NCBI RefSeq assembly: GCF_000424385.1
Contig: NZ_AUJU01000002.1
Coordinates: 62,001 to 126,000 of the forward strand
Length of the DNA: 64,000 nt
Source of the DNA: Butyrivibrio sp. LC3010
GTDB taxonomy: Bacteria; Bacillota; Clostridia; Lachnospirales; Lachnospiraceae
Reading direction: 5' to 3'
Below the pieces are notes generated by a model. It ran no database searches. It saw only the letters and a program-made list of their open reading frames with translations, and had not been told where the DNA came from. A program made the translations under genes and the position numbers. Shown here in pieces: positions 15,724 through 23,163 of this stretch (its first letter is position 1; each line of letters opens with the position of its first letter).

Positions 15724-16545
15724 ATGCAATTAGAGTCCACAAACAAATCTCAAAAGAATAATAAGCGGAGAATCCTGATTGTATGTTTTGTTGCTTTTTT
15801 CCTGCTTGGTATTTACTTTTTAATTGGAAAACCTATGATTGCTTTTGTTGATGATGCAGATGGATTTCAAGAATATGTTAAAAGCAGAGGCATCTTTGGA
15901 CTATTAGTGTTTGGCTTTTTTGTTTTTTTACAGACACTCTCAAACTGCATACCAGGACTTCCGTTTTATCTTGCTGCTGGCGCTGCATTTGGAGGCATTA
16001 AGGGAGCAATCATTTGTGATATATTTGCAACTATGGCAAACACAACTGCATTCCTCTTGGGAAAGAAATATGGAAGAGATTTTTTGCTTCTGCTTTTTCC
16101 CAAAAGTAAATTGGAACAGGTTGAAAATCTTGTTCTAAATAAAAATCCGGTATTGGTACATGTTCTGTTCATGCTTTTACCATTGCCAAAAGATACTTAT
16201 GCATGGCTTGGCTTTTATTCAAAAGAAAATGTGATCCAATGGATCCTGATCACTTTTGTTGCAAGGTTTCCGCATATCTTTATCTATACATTCGGAGCTG
16301 AAAAGATGCTAGAGAAGCAATACAGCTATATTGCTGCGGGCGCGATCATTGCAGTAGTTGTTTACCTGGCTGTTGCTATGCTTATTAAGAAAAAAATGTT
16401 AATAGTGGTGAATAAATGGCACTATATGCACTTGGAGATCTCCATCTGTCTTTTCAGGCAGACAAACCAATGGATGTATTCGGAAAAGCAAGGAGAAATC
16501 ACGAAAAAAGGATGTGAAAAGCAGCTTTGTAAATTATTTAGTTAG
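15724..16545 (+). CDS. TVP38/TMEM64 (VTT domain) membrane protein with foreign C-terminal tail
   Basis: A 273-residue integral membrane protein. The VTT (SNARE-associated) domain is recognisable in GLPFYLAAGAAFGGIKGA and TTAFLLGKKYGRD, with membrane spans at about 20-40, 60-110, 140-160 and 205-230. Residues from about 231 on (KWHYMHLEISICLF...) are polar and unlike the family. They are encoded by the same DNA as a metallophosphoesterase start in another frame, so the tail is probably read-through after loss of the original stop. Transport or lipid-handling roles of VTT proteins are known only in outline. Confidence 0.75.
   Translation: MQLESTNKSQKNNKRRILIVCFVAFFLLGIYFLIGKPMIAFVDDADGFQEYVKSRGIFGLLVFGFFVFLQTLSNCIPGLPFYLAAGAAFGGIKGAIICDIFATMANTTAFLLGKKYGRDFLLLLFPKSKLEQVENLVLNKNPVLVHVLFMLLPLPKDTYAWLGFYSKENVIQWILITFVARFPHIFIYTFGAEKMLEKQYSYIAAGAIIAVVVYLAVAMLIKKKMLIVVNKWHYMHLEISICLFRQTNQWMYSEKQGEITKKGCEKQLCKLFS
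16416..16517 (+). pseudogene. Metallophosphoesterase, 5' fragment only
   Basis: A 33-codon frame overlapping the end of the VTT gene reads MALYALGDLHLSFQADKPMD then VFGKARRNHEKRM and stops. GDLHLS is the first metal-binding motif (GDxH) of calcineurin-type phosphoesterases, and the following residues match the usual N-terminus of this clostridial subfamily. The remaining approximately 200 residues are missing. Confidence 0.65.
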
Positions 16546-16553
16546 ACGCATAT

Positions 16554-16615
16554 TTCTCAGATTAAAAGCACACTATTCTATAGGTGTTGCGTTTAGTCTG
16601 AGAATTCTTTTTTTC
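16554..16615 (+). terminator. Terminator after VTT gene
   Basis: TTCTCAGATTAAA pairs with TTTAGTCTGAGAA around a long loop and is followed by a run of T (TTCTTTTTTT). Confidence 0.8.
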
Positions 16616-16696
16616 TATATATCAAGACGTATTTCGAATATGGGTCTCTTGTGTTCATATGATGATCAACACATTATATGAAAGTCAGGTGAAAAA

Positions 16697-16837
16697 ATGT
16701 CTCATATGACATTAGATGATCGTGTTTATATTCAGGAAGGTCTTGATAATAATCTTAATCCTAATCTGATATCTAGAAAGATAGGAAAATCCCATTCAAC
16801 TGTCTTGAATAAAACTTTTGGATGTTTCGTTAAGTAA
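16697..16837 (+). pseudogene. IS30-family transposase, N-terminal fragment
   Basis: Forty-six codons start at the ATG at 16697 and read MSHMTLDDRVYIQEGL then ISRKIGKSHSTVL, the N-terminal helix-turn-helix of IS30-type transposases. In intact members the text continues with a basic REIRRN-like stretch and a DDE domain. Here it changes to NKTFGCFVK and stops three bases from the 3' end of the convergent TetR gene. AGGTG precedes the start. This is a scar of an IS30 insertion. Confidence 0.75.
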
Positions 16838-16840
16838 TTT

Positions 16841-17389
16841 TCATTCCAATCTTAAGGTTTCTGAGCATACCCTTGCCATATATTCAGGAGATTCTTTCAT
16901 ACCGTTTTTTATCCATGTCAGCGACACTTCCCATAAGCCGGCAGCAATACCTCTGGCAATATATTCATGTTGGGAAGCGTATTCGCTGTCTGAGGCAATA
17001 CATAAGGCATTATAGAACATATCCGTAAAAGAGATATTTGAATTACGGATAAGTACACACATGTCTTTATCGGAGTGCAGCCTTGAAAACACCTTTAAAA
17101 ACCACTCATACGTGTTACTTTTCTGCAACAGTCCTGTCAAAGAAGCGCTGAGCTCGTCAGTTATGTTTTTTGTAATGTCCTGAATGATAGCCTCTTTTGA
17201 AGGATAATTTCTGTAGACAGAAGCTCTTGAAGCTCCTGATTTTTTTATTATCATGGTCATATTTATATCTTTGTACGGATGCTCTTTCATCAATCCGATC
17301 ATCGCATCACAGATGCATTCTTTAGTAATTCTATTGGACTCCTTATTTGACATTCTTCGTATATTTCTTTTTTCAAGCTCTGTGGACAT
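16841..17389 (-). CDS. TetR family transcriptional regulator
   Basis: A 182-residue DNA-binding regulator. The helix-turn-helix is at about residues 25-60 (INMTMIIKKSGASRASVYRNYPSKEAI), followed by an all-helical ligand-binding and dimerisation domain. I chose the ATG at 17389 because GGAGG lies 5 bases before it; the longer frame would put that ribosome-binding site inside the gene. It is divergent from the radical SAM gene across a 145-base spacer, so that gene is its likely target along with itself. The ligand is unknown. Confidence 0.85.
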   Translation of the reverse strand: MSTELEKRNIRRMSNKESNRITKECICDAMIGLMKEHPYKDINMTMIIKKSGASRASVYRNYPSKEAIIQDITKNITDELSASLTGLLQKSNTYEWFLKVFSRLHSDKDMCVLIRNSNISFTDMFYNALCIASDSEYASQHEYIARGIAAGLWEVSLTWIKNGMKESPEYMARVCSETLRLE

Positions 17390-17428
17390 TTTGGCCTCCA
17401 TTTGTATTGTCACTACATTTTGTAAAAT

Positions 17429-17489
17429 TGTGTATCAAATACGCACAACATATTGTTTGACATTTGTATAGATGATATAAATGTATTAT
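17429..17489 (+). promoter_or_regulatory. Divergent promoter and possible TetR operator
   Basis: The spacer between the TetR and radical SAM genes contains TTGTGTAT-caa-ATAC-gc-ACAA, an imperfect dyad at about 17429-17449. TTGACA follows at 17457-17462, with AT-rich -10 candidates (TATAAA at 17476, TATTAT at 17484) at non-ideal spacing. Confidence 0.4.
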
Positions 17490-17534
17490 CAGACAGATGT
17501 TTTGTCAATATACATAAAAATACTGGGAGACGAT

Positions 17535-19028
17535 ATGAACACATTTACAAATATTTCACATGCAGCGCAAAGACAAGCTTTTAGTATCCTGATAGACAAA
17601 TTCCTTGGCCATCTTGATAAGACTGATGACCGCACCAAAACATACTTAAAGCTCGTTGATGAAGCAGAACGCTTTTGGGGAAAGAAGGCTGCTGATCCTG
17701 AAAAACTGGAAGCTGTTAGACGTGCATTTAAGGATCCGGATAACCGCTGGGTAAACTTTATAAACAGAGTAGTGGATGAAACTGATCCGCATATAGCCAA
17801 AATGACCATGCTCAATCTGGGGTACGAGGCTTTCTTCAGGGGAACAAAGACTATACGGAAGAACAGGGAAAAATACGGCTGTAACATACCATGGCTTATA
17901 CTTTTTGATCCTACTTCTGCCTGCAATATGCACTGTAAAGGATGCTGGTCAGGCACTTATGGACCAAAGAACAATTTGTCTTTTGCCGATATGGATAAGA
18001 TAGTAACTCAGGGAAAAGAGCTGGGCGTGTATCTCTATATGATGACAGGTGGAGAGCCCCTTGTCAGGAAGGCAGATATACTTAAGCTTGCAGAAAAGCA
18101 TAATGATGTGCAGTTCGGAATATATAGTAATTCAACTCTTGTGGATGATGATTTTTGTAAAGAGGTTGTACGGCTGGGAAATATTACATTCATGCTTTCC
18201 ATAGAGGGGACACCTGAAACTAATGATGCAAGAAGAGGAATCGGTCATTATGATGCAGTGATGAATGCAATGTCTCTTTTCAAAAAATACGGGATTCTCT
18301 TTGGTACATCTATTTGCTATACAAGAAATAATATTGAAGCCGTGACAAATCCTGAGTTTATAAAGTATATTGCAGAAAAAGGCGCGAGATTTGGCTTTTT
18401 CTTCCACTATATGCCGGTTGGAAATAATGCGGTACCGGAGCTGATGCCTACCGTAGAGCAGAGAAAGCTGATGATAGAACGTATCAGATGGATTCGCTCA
18501 AACGAATGTAATACAGGCTTCTTTCCGATGGATTTTCAGAATGACGGAGAAGCTGTAGGTGGATGTATTGCAGGTGGAAGGAATTATTTCCATATTAACT
18601 CAAGCGGAGATGCAGAACCTTGCGTTTTCATCCATTTTTCAAACACTAATATACATGACAATTCTATTTTGGAAATGCTAAAGAGTCCGCTTTTCATGGA
18701 ATATCATAAGGGACAGCCCTTTAATAAAAATCACTTAAGACCGTGTCCGATGCTCGAAAATCCAAAACTTCTAAGGGAGATGGTTGAAAGATCAAAAGCA
18801 CATGGCACAAATGAAGAATCGGAGGAGAGTGTAGAGCATTTATGTGCAAAGTGTGATTACTATGCTCTCAAGTGGGCCCCTGTTGCCGATGAGATTTGGA
18901 AATCGCAGCCACATCAAAAAAAGAAGTATGAAAATTATGCACCGGCTAATAGGATAGGAAATGATAATCTTATGAGATTTGAAGAGAAGAAACCAGACCT
19001 TGCCAAAGATTTCAAAAAACATGCATGA
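17535..19028 (+). CDS. Radical SAM protein with SPASM-like C-terminal cysteines
   Basis: A 497-residue enzyme that should cleave S-adenosylmethionine to generate a radical on an unknown substrate. The [4Fe-4S] motif CNMHCKGC is at about residue 132, followed by MMTGGEP, the SAM-binding GGE segment. Cysteines in GGCIAGG, AEPCVFIH, RPCPML and HLCAKC near the C-terminus resemble an auxiliary cluster region. The ATG at 17535 is chosen for its GGGAG ribosome-binding site; 18 codons of open frame lie upstream. The divergent TetR gene suggests induction by a small molecule. No precursor peptide gene is visible next to it. Confidence 0.85.
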   Translation: MNTFTNISHAAQRQAFSILIDKFLGHLDKTDDRTKTYLKLVDEAERFWGKKAADPEKLEAVRRAFKDPDNRWVNFINRVVDETDPHIAKMTMLNLGYEAFFRGTKTIRKNREKYGCNIPWLILFDPTSACNMHCKGCWSGTYGPKNNLSFADMDKIVTQGKELGVYLYMMTGGEPLVRKADILKLAEKHNDVQFGIYSNSTLVDDDFCKEVVRLGNITFMLSIEGTPETNDARRGIGHYDAVMNAMSLFKKYGILFGTSICYTRNNIEAVTNPEFIKYIAEKGARFGFFFHYMPVGNNAVPELMPTVEQRKLMIERIRWIRSNECNTGFFPMDFQNDGEAVGGCIAGGRNYFHINSSGDAEPCVFIHFSNTNIHDNSILEMLKSPLFMEYHKGQPFNKNHLRPCPMLENPKLLREMVERSKAHGTNEESEESVEHLCAKCDYYALKWAPVADEIWKSQPHQKKKYENYAPANRIGNDNLMRFEEKKPDLAKDFKKHA

Positions 19029-19124
19029 TTATAGATATGCGTTTTTCCAAAATACGGCTTAATACTCTGGATTTGTCAGAAGCTATTATTCACCTGAATC
19101 AGTGAAGTTAAGGGCATAAAAAAT

Positions 19125-19152
19125 AAGCCAGAGTGCTGAAAAACTCTGGCTT
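19125..19152. terminator. Hairpin terminator downstream of radical SAM gene
   Basis: A perfect 10-bp stem, AAGCCAGAGT with ACTCTGGCTT, around an 8-base loop. The T run is on the minus-strand side (ATTTTTTATG); the plus side continues TGTGTGC. Confidence 0.7.
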
Positions 19153-19432
19153 TGTGTGCATTTAGTTCGATAAAATTTATTTATTAAAAAGTGTGCGTTT
19201 ACCCTGAAAATTTACCGTAAAAAGCCGCTTAATGCTTTGTAAATATAAACAAAGAATTAATAAAAAGATATCTTGAATTCAGAATTGAATGTGTTACTAT
19301 CATATTGTATCAAATTGTTTAAATTGATAAAGATGAAAATATAGCTGAAAGGTTTATACCTTCAGAGAAGCCGGATACCTTAGTGTGAAGCATTGAAAAA
19401 CAATTGAACAAATAAACAGCAGGAGATTTAAG
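19153..19432 (+). other. AT-rich intergenic leader with small hairpin
   Basis: Mostly AT-rich sequence without coding potential. A hairpin CTGAAAGGT-ttat-ACCTTCAG (19345-19365, one bulge) followed by GAAGCCGGATACC lies 70 bases ahead of the small ORF at 19433. I cannot match it to a known riboswitch class. Confidence 0.4.
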
Positions 19433-19591
19433 ATGAAGTCAGGAAATGTAATATTGGCAGTAGTAGCAATACTCTTTGGTGGATGTCTTTTCATCCACAG
19501 ACGTGTGATCAAGTCCCTGATCACAGGGGAGGAGATGCCTAAAGCACCAGCATGGCATACATGGGTTCCTGAAGATAAAAGGCGCTCATAA
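19433..19591 (+). CDS. Small single-span membrane protein, 52 residues
   Basis: A short gene: MKSGNVILAVVAILFGGCLF begins a single membrane segment (about 5-20), then a basic HRRVIKSL and a polar tail ending WVPEDKRRS. AGGAG is placed about 7 bases before the ATG, and a terminator (19644-19673) follows, so it forms its own small transcription unit. The single Cys and the length do not point to a known family. Confidence 0.6.
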   Translation: MKSGNVILAVVAILFGGCLFIHRRVIKSLITGEEMPKAPAWHTWVPEDKRRS

Positions 19592-19643
19592 CTATCTTAG
19601 AAAATCAACTTGCCTAACTGGTTCTTATAGTTGGATATACCAT

Positions 19644-19673
19644 AAACTCTCGACATCTGGTCGGGAGTTTTTT
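19644..19673 (+). terminator. Terminator after 52-residue membrane protein gene
   Basis: AAACTCTCGAC pairs with GTCGGGAGTTT around a short loop and is followed by TTTT. Confidence 0.8.
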
Positions 19674-19780
19674 AGGATGAGAAATCATTTTTTCCAGCTC
19701 CCTTTTATTGCTATTTTTTATGCAGGACTAATCCTTTTATGGAAATTTGTGGTTTGTTTTAGCGGGGCCGTCCACGTACT

Positions 19781-20053
19781 TCAGATTCTTGCATTTTCAA
19801 GAAAACTGCCTGCTTTTTCTGCAGGAACATTTGTAAGATCAAAAATTCGAAGGTCAAGGTGTTCCAGACTTGTGCAGCTGTCAAACATTTCCTGGACATT
19901 GGTTACCTTTGAAGTATTAAAGCTGCTGTTATTGATGCTATTAAGGGCTAATGAATATGAAAACATTCGATACATATTTTCAACATTGGAATTGTTTTTT
20001 GATATATATAAACGTGATATTTTGCGCATACTTCTTGCTATATATGGTACTAA
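19781..20053 (-). pseudogene. BspA-type (DUF285 repeat) surface protein fragment
   Basis: About 90 codons on the minus strand without a credible start signal read NNSNVENMYRMFSYSLALNS and FNTSKVTNVQEMFDSC then TSLEHLDLRIF. This is the DUF285 repeat (FDTSNVTDMSYMF-like) of BspA surface proteins. Intact relatives run to hundreds of residues with a signal peptide and anchor, both missing here. The plus-strand frame across this stretch is a shadow. Confidence 0.65.
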
Positions 20054-20099
20054 GAATTACAATTTTGAAGTAACTGGTGTTTTTTGGAGGATATGGAAA

Positions 20100-20270
20100 A
20101 TGGAATATAAATTATCAGAAATAGAAAATAAGCGTATATGGGGAAGATGTTCTTCATTAGATGATTGTACGGCATTGTTCTGGACCGGAAGCGGAATAGA
20201 AGTAAATGTAAAGGCCGGATATTTTTATGCAGATATAGAGAAGAGCAAAGATTGGTTAAGGTTACGTTAA
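20100..20270 (+). pseudogene. SGNH/CE2-type carbohydrate esterase, N-terminal fragment
   Basis: Fifty-six codons begin at an ATG with GGAGG about 10 bases upstream and read IENKRIWGRCSSLDD then ALFWTGSGIEVNVKA. This is the N-terminal jelly-roll start of SGNH/CE2-type acetylesterases (pattern GRxxxLDDxxLxWxGSGIE). The sequence stops after ADIEKSKDWLRLR, so the rest of the jelly-roll and the whole SGNH catalytic domain are missing. The breakpoint lies beside the operator-like box at 20255. Confidence 0.6.
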
Positions 20271-20309
20271 GATTCACTTAAATGTACAGAAATGACTGAG
20301 GGGTATTAT
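20255..20309 (+). promoter_or_regulatory. Response-regulator box and -10 element before the two-component operon
   Basis: GTTAA-GGTTAC-GTTAA (20255-20270) is an 11-bp-period direct repeat, with a third related half CTTAA at 20277-20281. A TATTAT -10 element lies at 20304-20309, 38 bases after the second GTTAA. No TTGACA-like -35 is present, as expected for an activator-dependent promoter. The same arrangement occurs before the second CPBP gene at 22995-23049. Confidence 0.7.
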
Positions 20310-20348
20310 AAATTATAAAAATGAAAAAGTGGGTTAGAGAGAGTATAT

Positions 20349-21041
20349 ATGGCGGATAAAAAGTACAAAGTGCTGGTCGTTGACGACGAGCCTCAAATAG
20401 CAGGACTTTTAAAAGTATGTCTTGAGATGCATGGAATGACGGTAAAGGAAGAATATGATGGTAGCAAAGCCTATGAACTGTTCAATTCCGAACAGTTTGA
20501 TCTGGTCATCACAGATATAATGATGCCTGTCATGGACGGGTATGAGCTGGTTGAAAAGATAAGGAAGCAGAGCAATGTACCGGTGCTTTTCCTGACCGCA
20601 AAGGGTGATGTATTGGACAGGATAAAGGGACTTAATCTTGGTGCGGATGATTATATCGTAAAGCCCTTCGATCCCATGGAGGTCGCTGCAAGAGTGTTAT
20701 CAACCCTTCGCAGATGCTACGGTTACGACCGTCAGGAGGAAGGGAAGGAGCTCATTTGCGGGGCGCTAAAGCTCAAGCCATCATTGAAGCGCCTTTATAA
20801 AAATGATGAGTCCGTTGAGCTTACGGCTCTGGAATACAGAATGACCGAATTTTTCATGAGTAATATCGGACAGGTCCTCACTAAGGATCAAATATATGAG
20901 GCAGCATGGGAAAGCGACAAATTCCCGGACGATAACAGCATTATGGTTGCCATAAGTAAGCTGAGATCGAAAATCTCTGACGGAGAAAATGATTATATCC
21001 ACACCATCAGAGGGCTGGGATATCGGATGGAAGAAAAATGA
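20349..21041 (+). CDS. OmpR-family response regulator
   Basis: A 230-residue regulator. The receiver domain (1-120) has the acidic pair VVDDEP, phospho-acceptor Asp at about 56 (LVITDIMMP), FLTAK and the conserved Lys in IVKPFDP. The C-terminal winged helix (130-230) ends with the usual YIHTIRGLGYRM. It overlaps the kinase gene by ATGA, so the pair is translationally coupled. The tandem box upstream suggests autoregulation. Confidence 0.95.
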   Translation: MADKKYKVLVVDDEPQIAGLLKVCLEMHGMTVKEEYDGSKAYELFNSEQFDLVITDIMMPVMDGYELVEKIRKQSNVPVLFLTAKGDVLDRIKGLNLGADDYIVKPFDPMEVAARVLSTLRRCYGYDRQEEGKELICGALKLKPSLKRLYKNDESVELTALEYRMTEFFMSNIGQVLTKDQIYEAAWESDKFPDDNSIMVAISKLRSKISDGENDYIHTIRGLGYRMEEK

Positions 21042-22102
21042 GACTTAAATATAAAAGAAAACTCCAAACATTCCTGATAATTATTCTGGCATATGTTTTT
21101 TTACTTATCCTATTTATAGATAAAATCAGGGAGTTCCTGATGGGAGTCATAGACGGCTTATATGGCGGTCAGGGTATGAGCAAAGATCTCGGTACTCAGA
21201 TCACCATGGCCAGCATGATTGTGACCTACCTTCTTTTCTGGGGACTGTCCAATATTTTGGAAAAGAATATTTCGGAACCTGCCAGAAAAATAGCAGATAA
21301 CATGAATCTGGTAAGCTCTGGGAATCTTGATGTGCAGATGGAAGTAAAGGACAGCTTTGAATTTGCAGAGATGGAAGAAGCCTTCAACCACATGGTTTTG
21401 AAATTAAAAGAGGCTCAGAGTATCAGAGAGCAGAATGAGGAACAGAACAGGCAGTTATACGCCGGGATTGCTCACGATCTGAAGACTCCCATGACTATGG
21501 TAATGGGCTATGCCAGACTTCTCAAGGAGGAGGATATCTCTGAGGATGACAGAAATCACTATCTGACTATAATCGAACAACAGATAAAAGCTGCCAATGT
21601 TCAGCTAGAAGACATGCTTGAGTATGCAAAATACGGAAGCACAGACTATAAGATTTTCCCGGAAGAAGGCAATATTGCGGGTTTTCTTCGTGGCATTCTT
21701 GCAGATATGTTCTACAGATTTGAGGACAGGAAAATGATTCTTGAGCCTGAAATACCGGACAGAGTCATCTGCAAATATGACACTGAGCAGATGAAGCGTG
21801 TTTTTACTAATTTGATCAATAATGCCATAAGGCATAACCCTGAAAATACTACCTTCAGGGTATCAATAAAAGAGGAAAATGGCGTAATTATCAGCTTTTC
21901 AGATGATGGTCCGTTTCTGGAGGAAGACCTGAAGGAGCACATTTTCGAACCCTATAAGAAGGGGAAAAGCGGTGGCAGCGGACTTGGATTATCAGTAGCA
22001 AAAAGAATTGTCGAGCTTCATGGCGGAAGCCTCGAATATAATGAGAATTCGGATGATGGCTACAAAAGTTTTGTAGTTACTTTACCCTTGGAATGGATGT
22101 AG
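21038..22102 (+). CDS. Sensor histidine kinase of the two-component pair
   Basis: A 354-residue membrane kinase. Two membrane spans (about 10-30 and 58-76) bracket a short external loop of about 25 residues, so sensing is probably intramembrane or indirect. HAMP follows, then HisKA with phospho-accepting His at about 146 (IAHDLKTPMTMV) and HATPase_c with NLINNAIRHN, SFSDDG and SGLGLSV. Its partner is the overlapping response regulator. CPBP genes directly downstream suggest a cell-envelope or bacteriocin-related stimulus, which is an inference. Confidence 0.93.
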   Translation: MRLKYKRKLQTFLIIILAYVFLLILFIDKIREFLMGVIDGLYGGQGMSKDLGTQITMASMIVTYLLFWGLSNILEKNISEPARKIADNMNLVSSGNLDVQMEVKDSFEFAEMEEAFNHMVLKLKEAQSIREQNEEQNRQLYAGIAHDLKTPMTMVMGYARLLKEEDISEDDRNHYLTIIEQQIKAANVQLEDMLEYAKYGSTDYKIFPEEGNIAGFLRGILADMFYRFEDRKMILEPEIPDRVICKYDTEQMKRVFTNLINNAIRHNPENTTFRVSIKEENGVIISFSDDGPFLEEDLKEHIFEPYKKGKSGGSGLGLSVAKRIVELHGGSLEYNENSDDGYKSFVVTLPLEWM

Positions 22103-22116
22103 AGAGGTAAAAAAAT

Positions 22117-22974
22117 ATGGAAACAAAAAAGGAAAACAAGGTTAAGACAGTAATGGAGGCAGTAGCAATAACACTGCTTTACCTGCTGATACAACTGGCG
22201 GTATCAATCATTATCAGTCTGGTTGTATCCCTGACCATGTCTGTAGACAACATGGATAAGGAAGCTTTGCTCGATAGTATTAATGCCATGCAACCGCTTA
22301 TGCTATTCATTTCGAATTTAATCTGTACAGTATTGTTTGGAATTTGGTATTACCTGGGATATGTAAGAAAAGACAAGCTTGCCGGAACTTATGAGCCCTG
22401 GCATGAGAAAATGTGTGATGCAAAAGTCATTGCTTTTATAGTGTTTTCATCACTGGCAATAGGACTTTTTGACAGACATATTGCTGATCTGATAATAATG
22501 ATATCTCCTGAAAGCGGTGAGTTATTATCCACCATAATGTCAAACGTTTCGGAAGTAACTCCCATGAATATCACATCAATGGTTATATTATCAGCTATGG
22601 CAACGGCCTTTGCCTTTCCGGGTATTATAATGCAAAAATTCAAGAATTCCTTCGGGATGGCGGCATGCATAATTATACCTGCCATACTGTTTGCCGTATT
22701 GATGCTTAATCCGGTGCAGATAATTTACGGAATCCCATTTGGCCTTGTTATGATGTTTATTTCTTACAAGTTTAATTCAGTCGTACCGGGCATGCTGGTG
22801 ATCCTAATAAACAATATCGGAGCGATATTACTGAATCAGATATTTAGTCCGGGGCTTCCACCGGTTGTAAGTGCATGCTGTGTTGTTATTTTCCTTGCAC
22901 TTTCAATTTTTATGTACAGGAAAATTCCCTTTTCAAATAAAGATACAAAGGATATTCCCTCTCAGAACGAATAA
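22117..22974 (+). CDS. CPBP-family membrane protein lacking the catalytic residues
   Basis: A 285-residue membrane protein with about eight hydrophobic segments, homologous to the protein at 23164. Conserved framework blocks are shared (LNPVQIIYGIPFGL versus MNPLQSIYAMPLGL; SYKFNSVVP versus AYKYNSVVP). The CPBP glutamic-protease residues are replaced: EELAFR becomes TAFAFP, the first His (GLMHMN) becomes Met (AVLMLN), and the second His (MHAINN) becomes Ile (VILINN). It follows the kinase by 14 bases with AGAGAGG before the ATG, so it is in the two-component operon. It may act as a non-proteolytic partner of its neighbour. Confidence 0.8.
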   Translation: METKKENKVKTVMEAVAITLLYLLIQLAVSIIISLVVSLTMSVDNMDKEALLDSINAMQPLMLFISNLICTVLFGIWYYLGYVRKDKLAGTYEPWHEKMCDAKVIAFIVFSSLAIGLFDRHIADLIIMISPESGELLSTIMSNVSEVTPMNITSMVILSAMATAFAFPGIIMQKFKNSFGMAACIIIPAILFAVLMLNPVQIIYGIPFGLVMMFISYKFNSVVPGMLVILINNIGAILLNQIFSPGLPPVVSACCVVIFLALSIFMYRKIPFSNKDTKDIPSQNE

Positions 22975-22994
22975 AGATTTGAAAATAATGTAAA

Positions 22995-23049
22995 AATAAG
23001 GTTACGTTAAGATTTACTTCAATCTGCGGAAATGATTTCGAATTATCAT
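22995..23049 (+). promoter_or_regulatory. Response-regulator box and -10 element before second CPBP gene
   Basis: AATAA-GGTTAC-GTTAA (22995-23010) with CTTCA at 23017-23021, and TATCAT at 23044-23049, exactly 38 bases after the GTTAA. From TAAGGTTACGTTAAGATT on, the sequence matches the site at 20257 for about 38 bases with six differences. Confidence 0.7.
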
Positions 23050-23163
23050 GTTTTCATCAGGCAAGGGAAAGCGTGCAAACATGATACGGAATCGCCTGTA
23101 GGATTGAAGTTTTTTTAACCTCAAATTGATAACAATAATTTTATAAGAAAAAGGAGAATGAGT

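Noticed and set aside
19321-19432. A known riboswitch ahead of the small membrane protein
   Set aside because: Only one short hairpin is visible and none of the conserved cores I know could be matched.
19677-20099. The upstream part of a 197-codon plus-strand frame
   Set aside because: Up to 20099 it is opposite the DUF285 fragment and has no protein character; only the part from the ATG at 20100, with its own ribosome-binding site, looks real.
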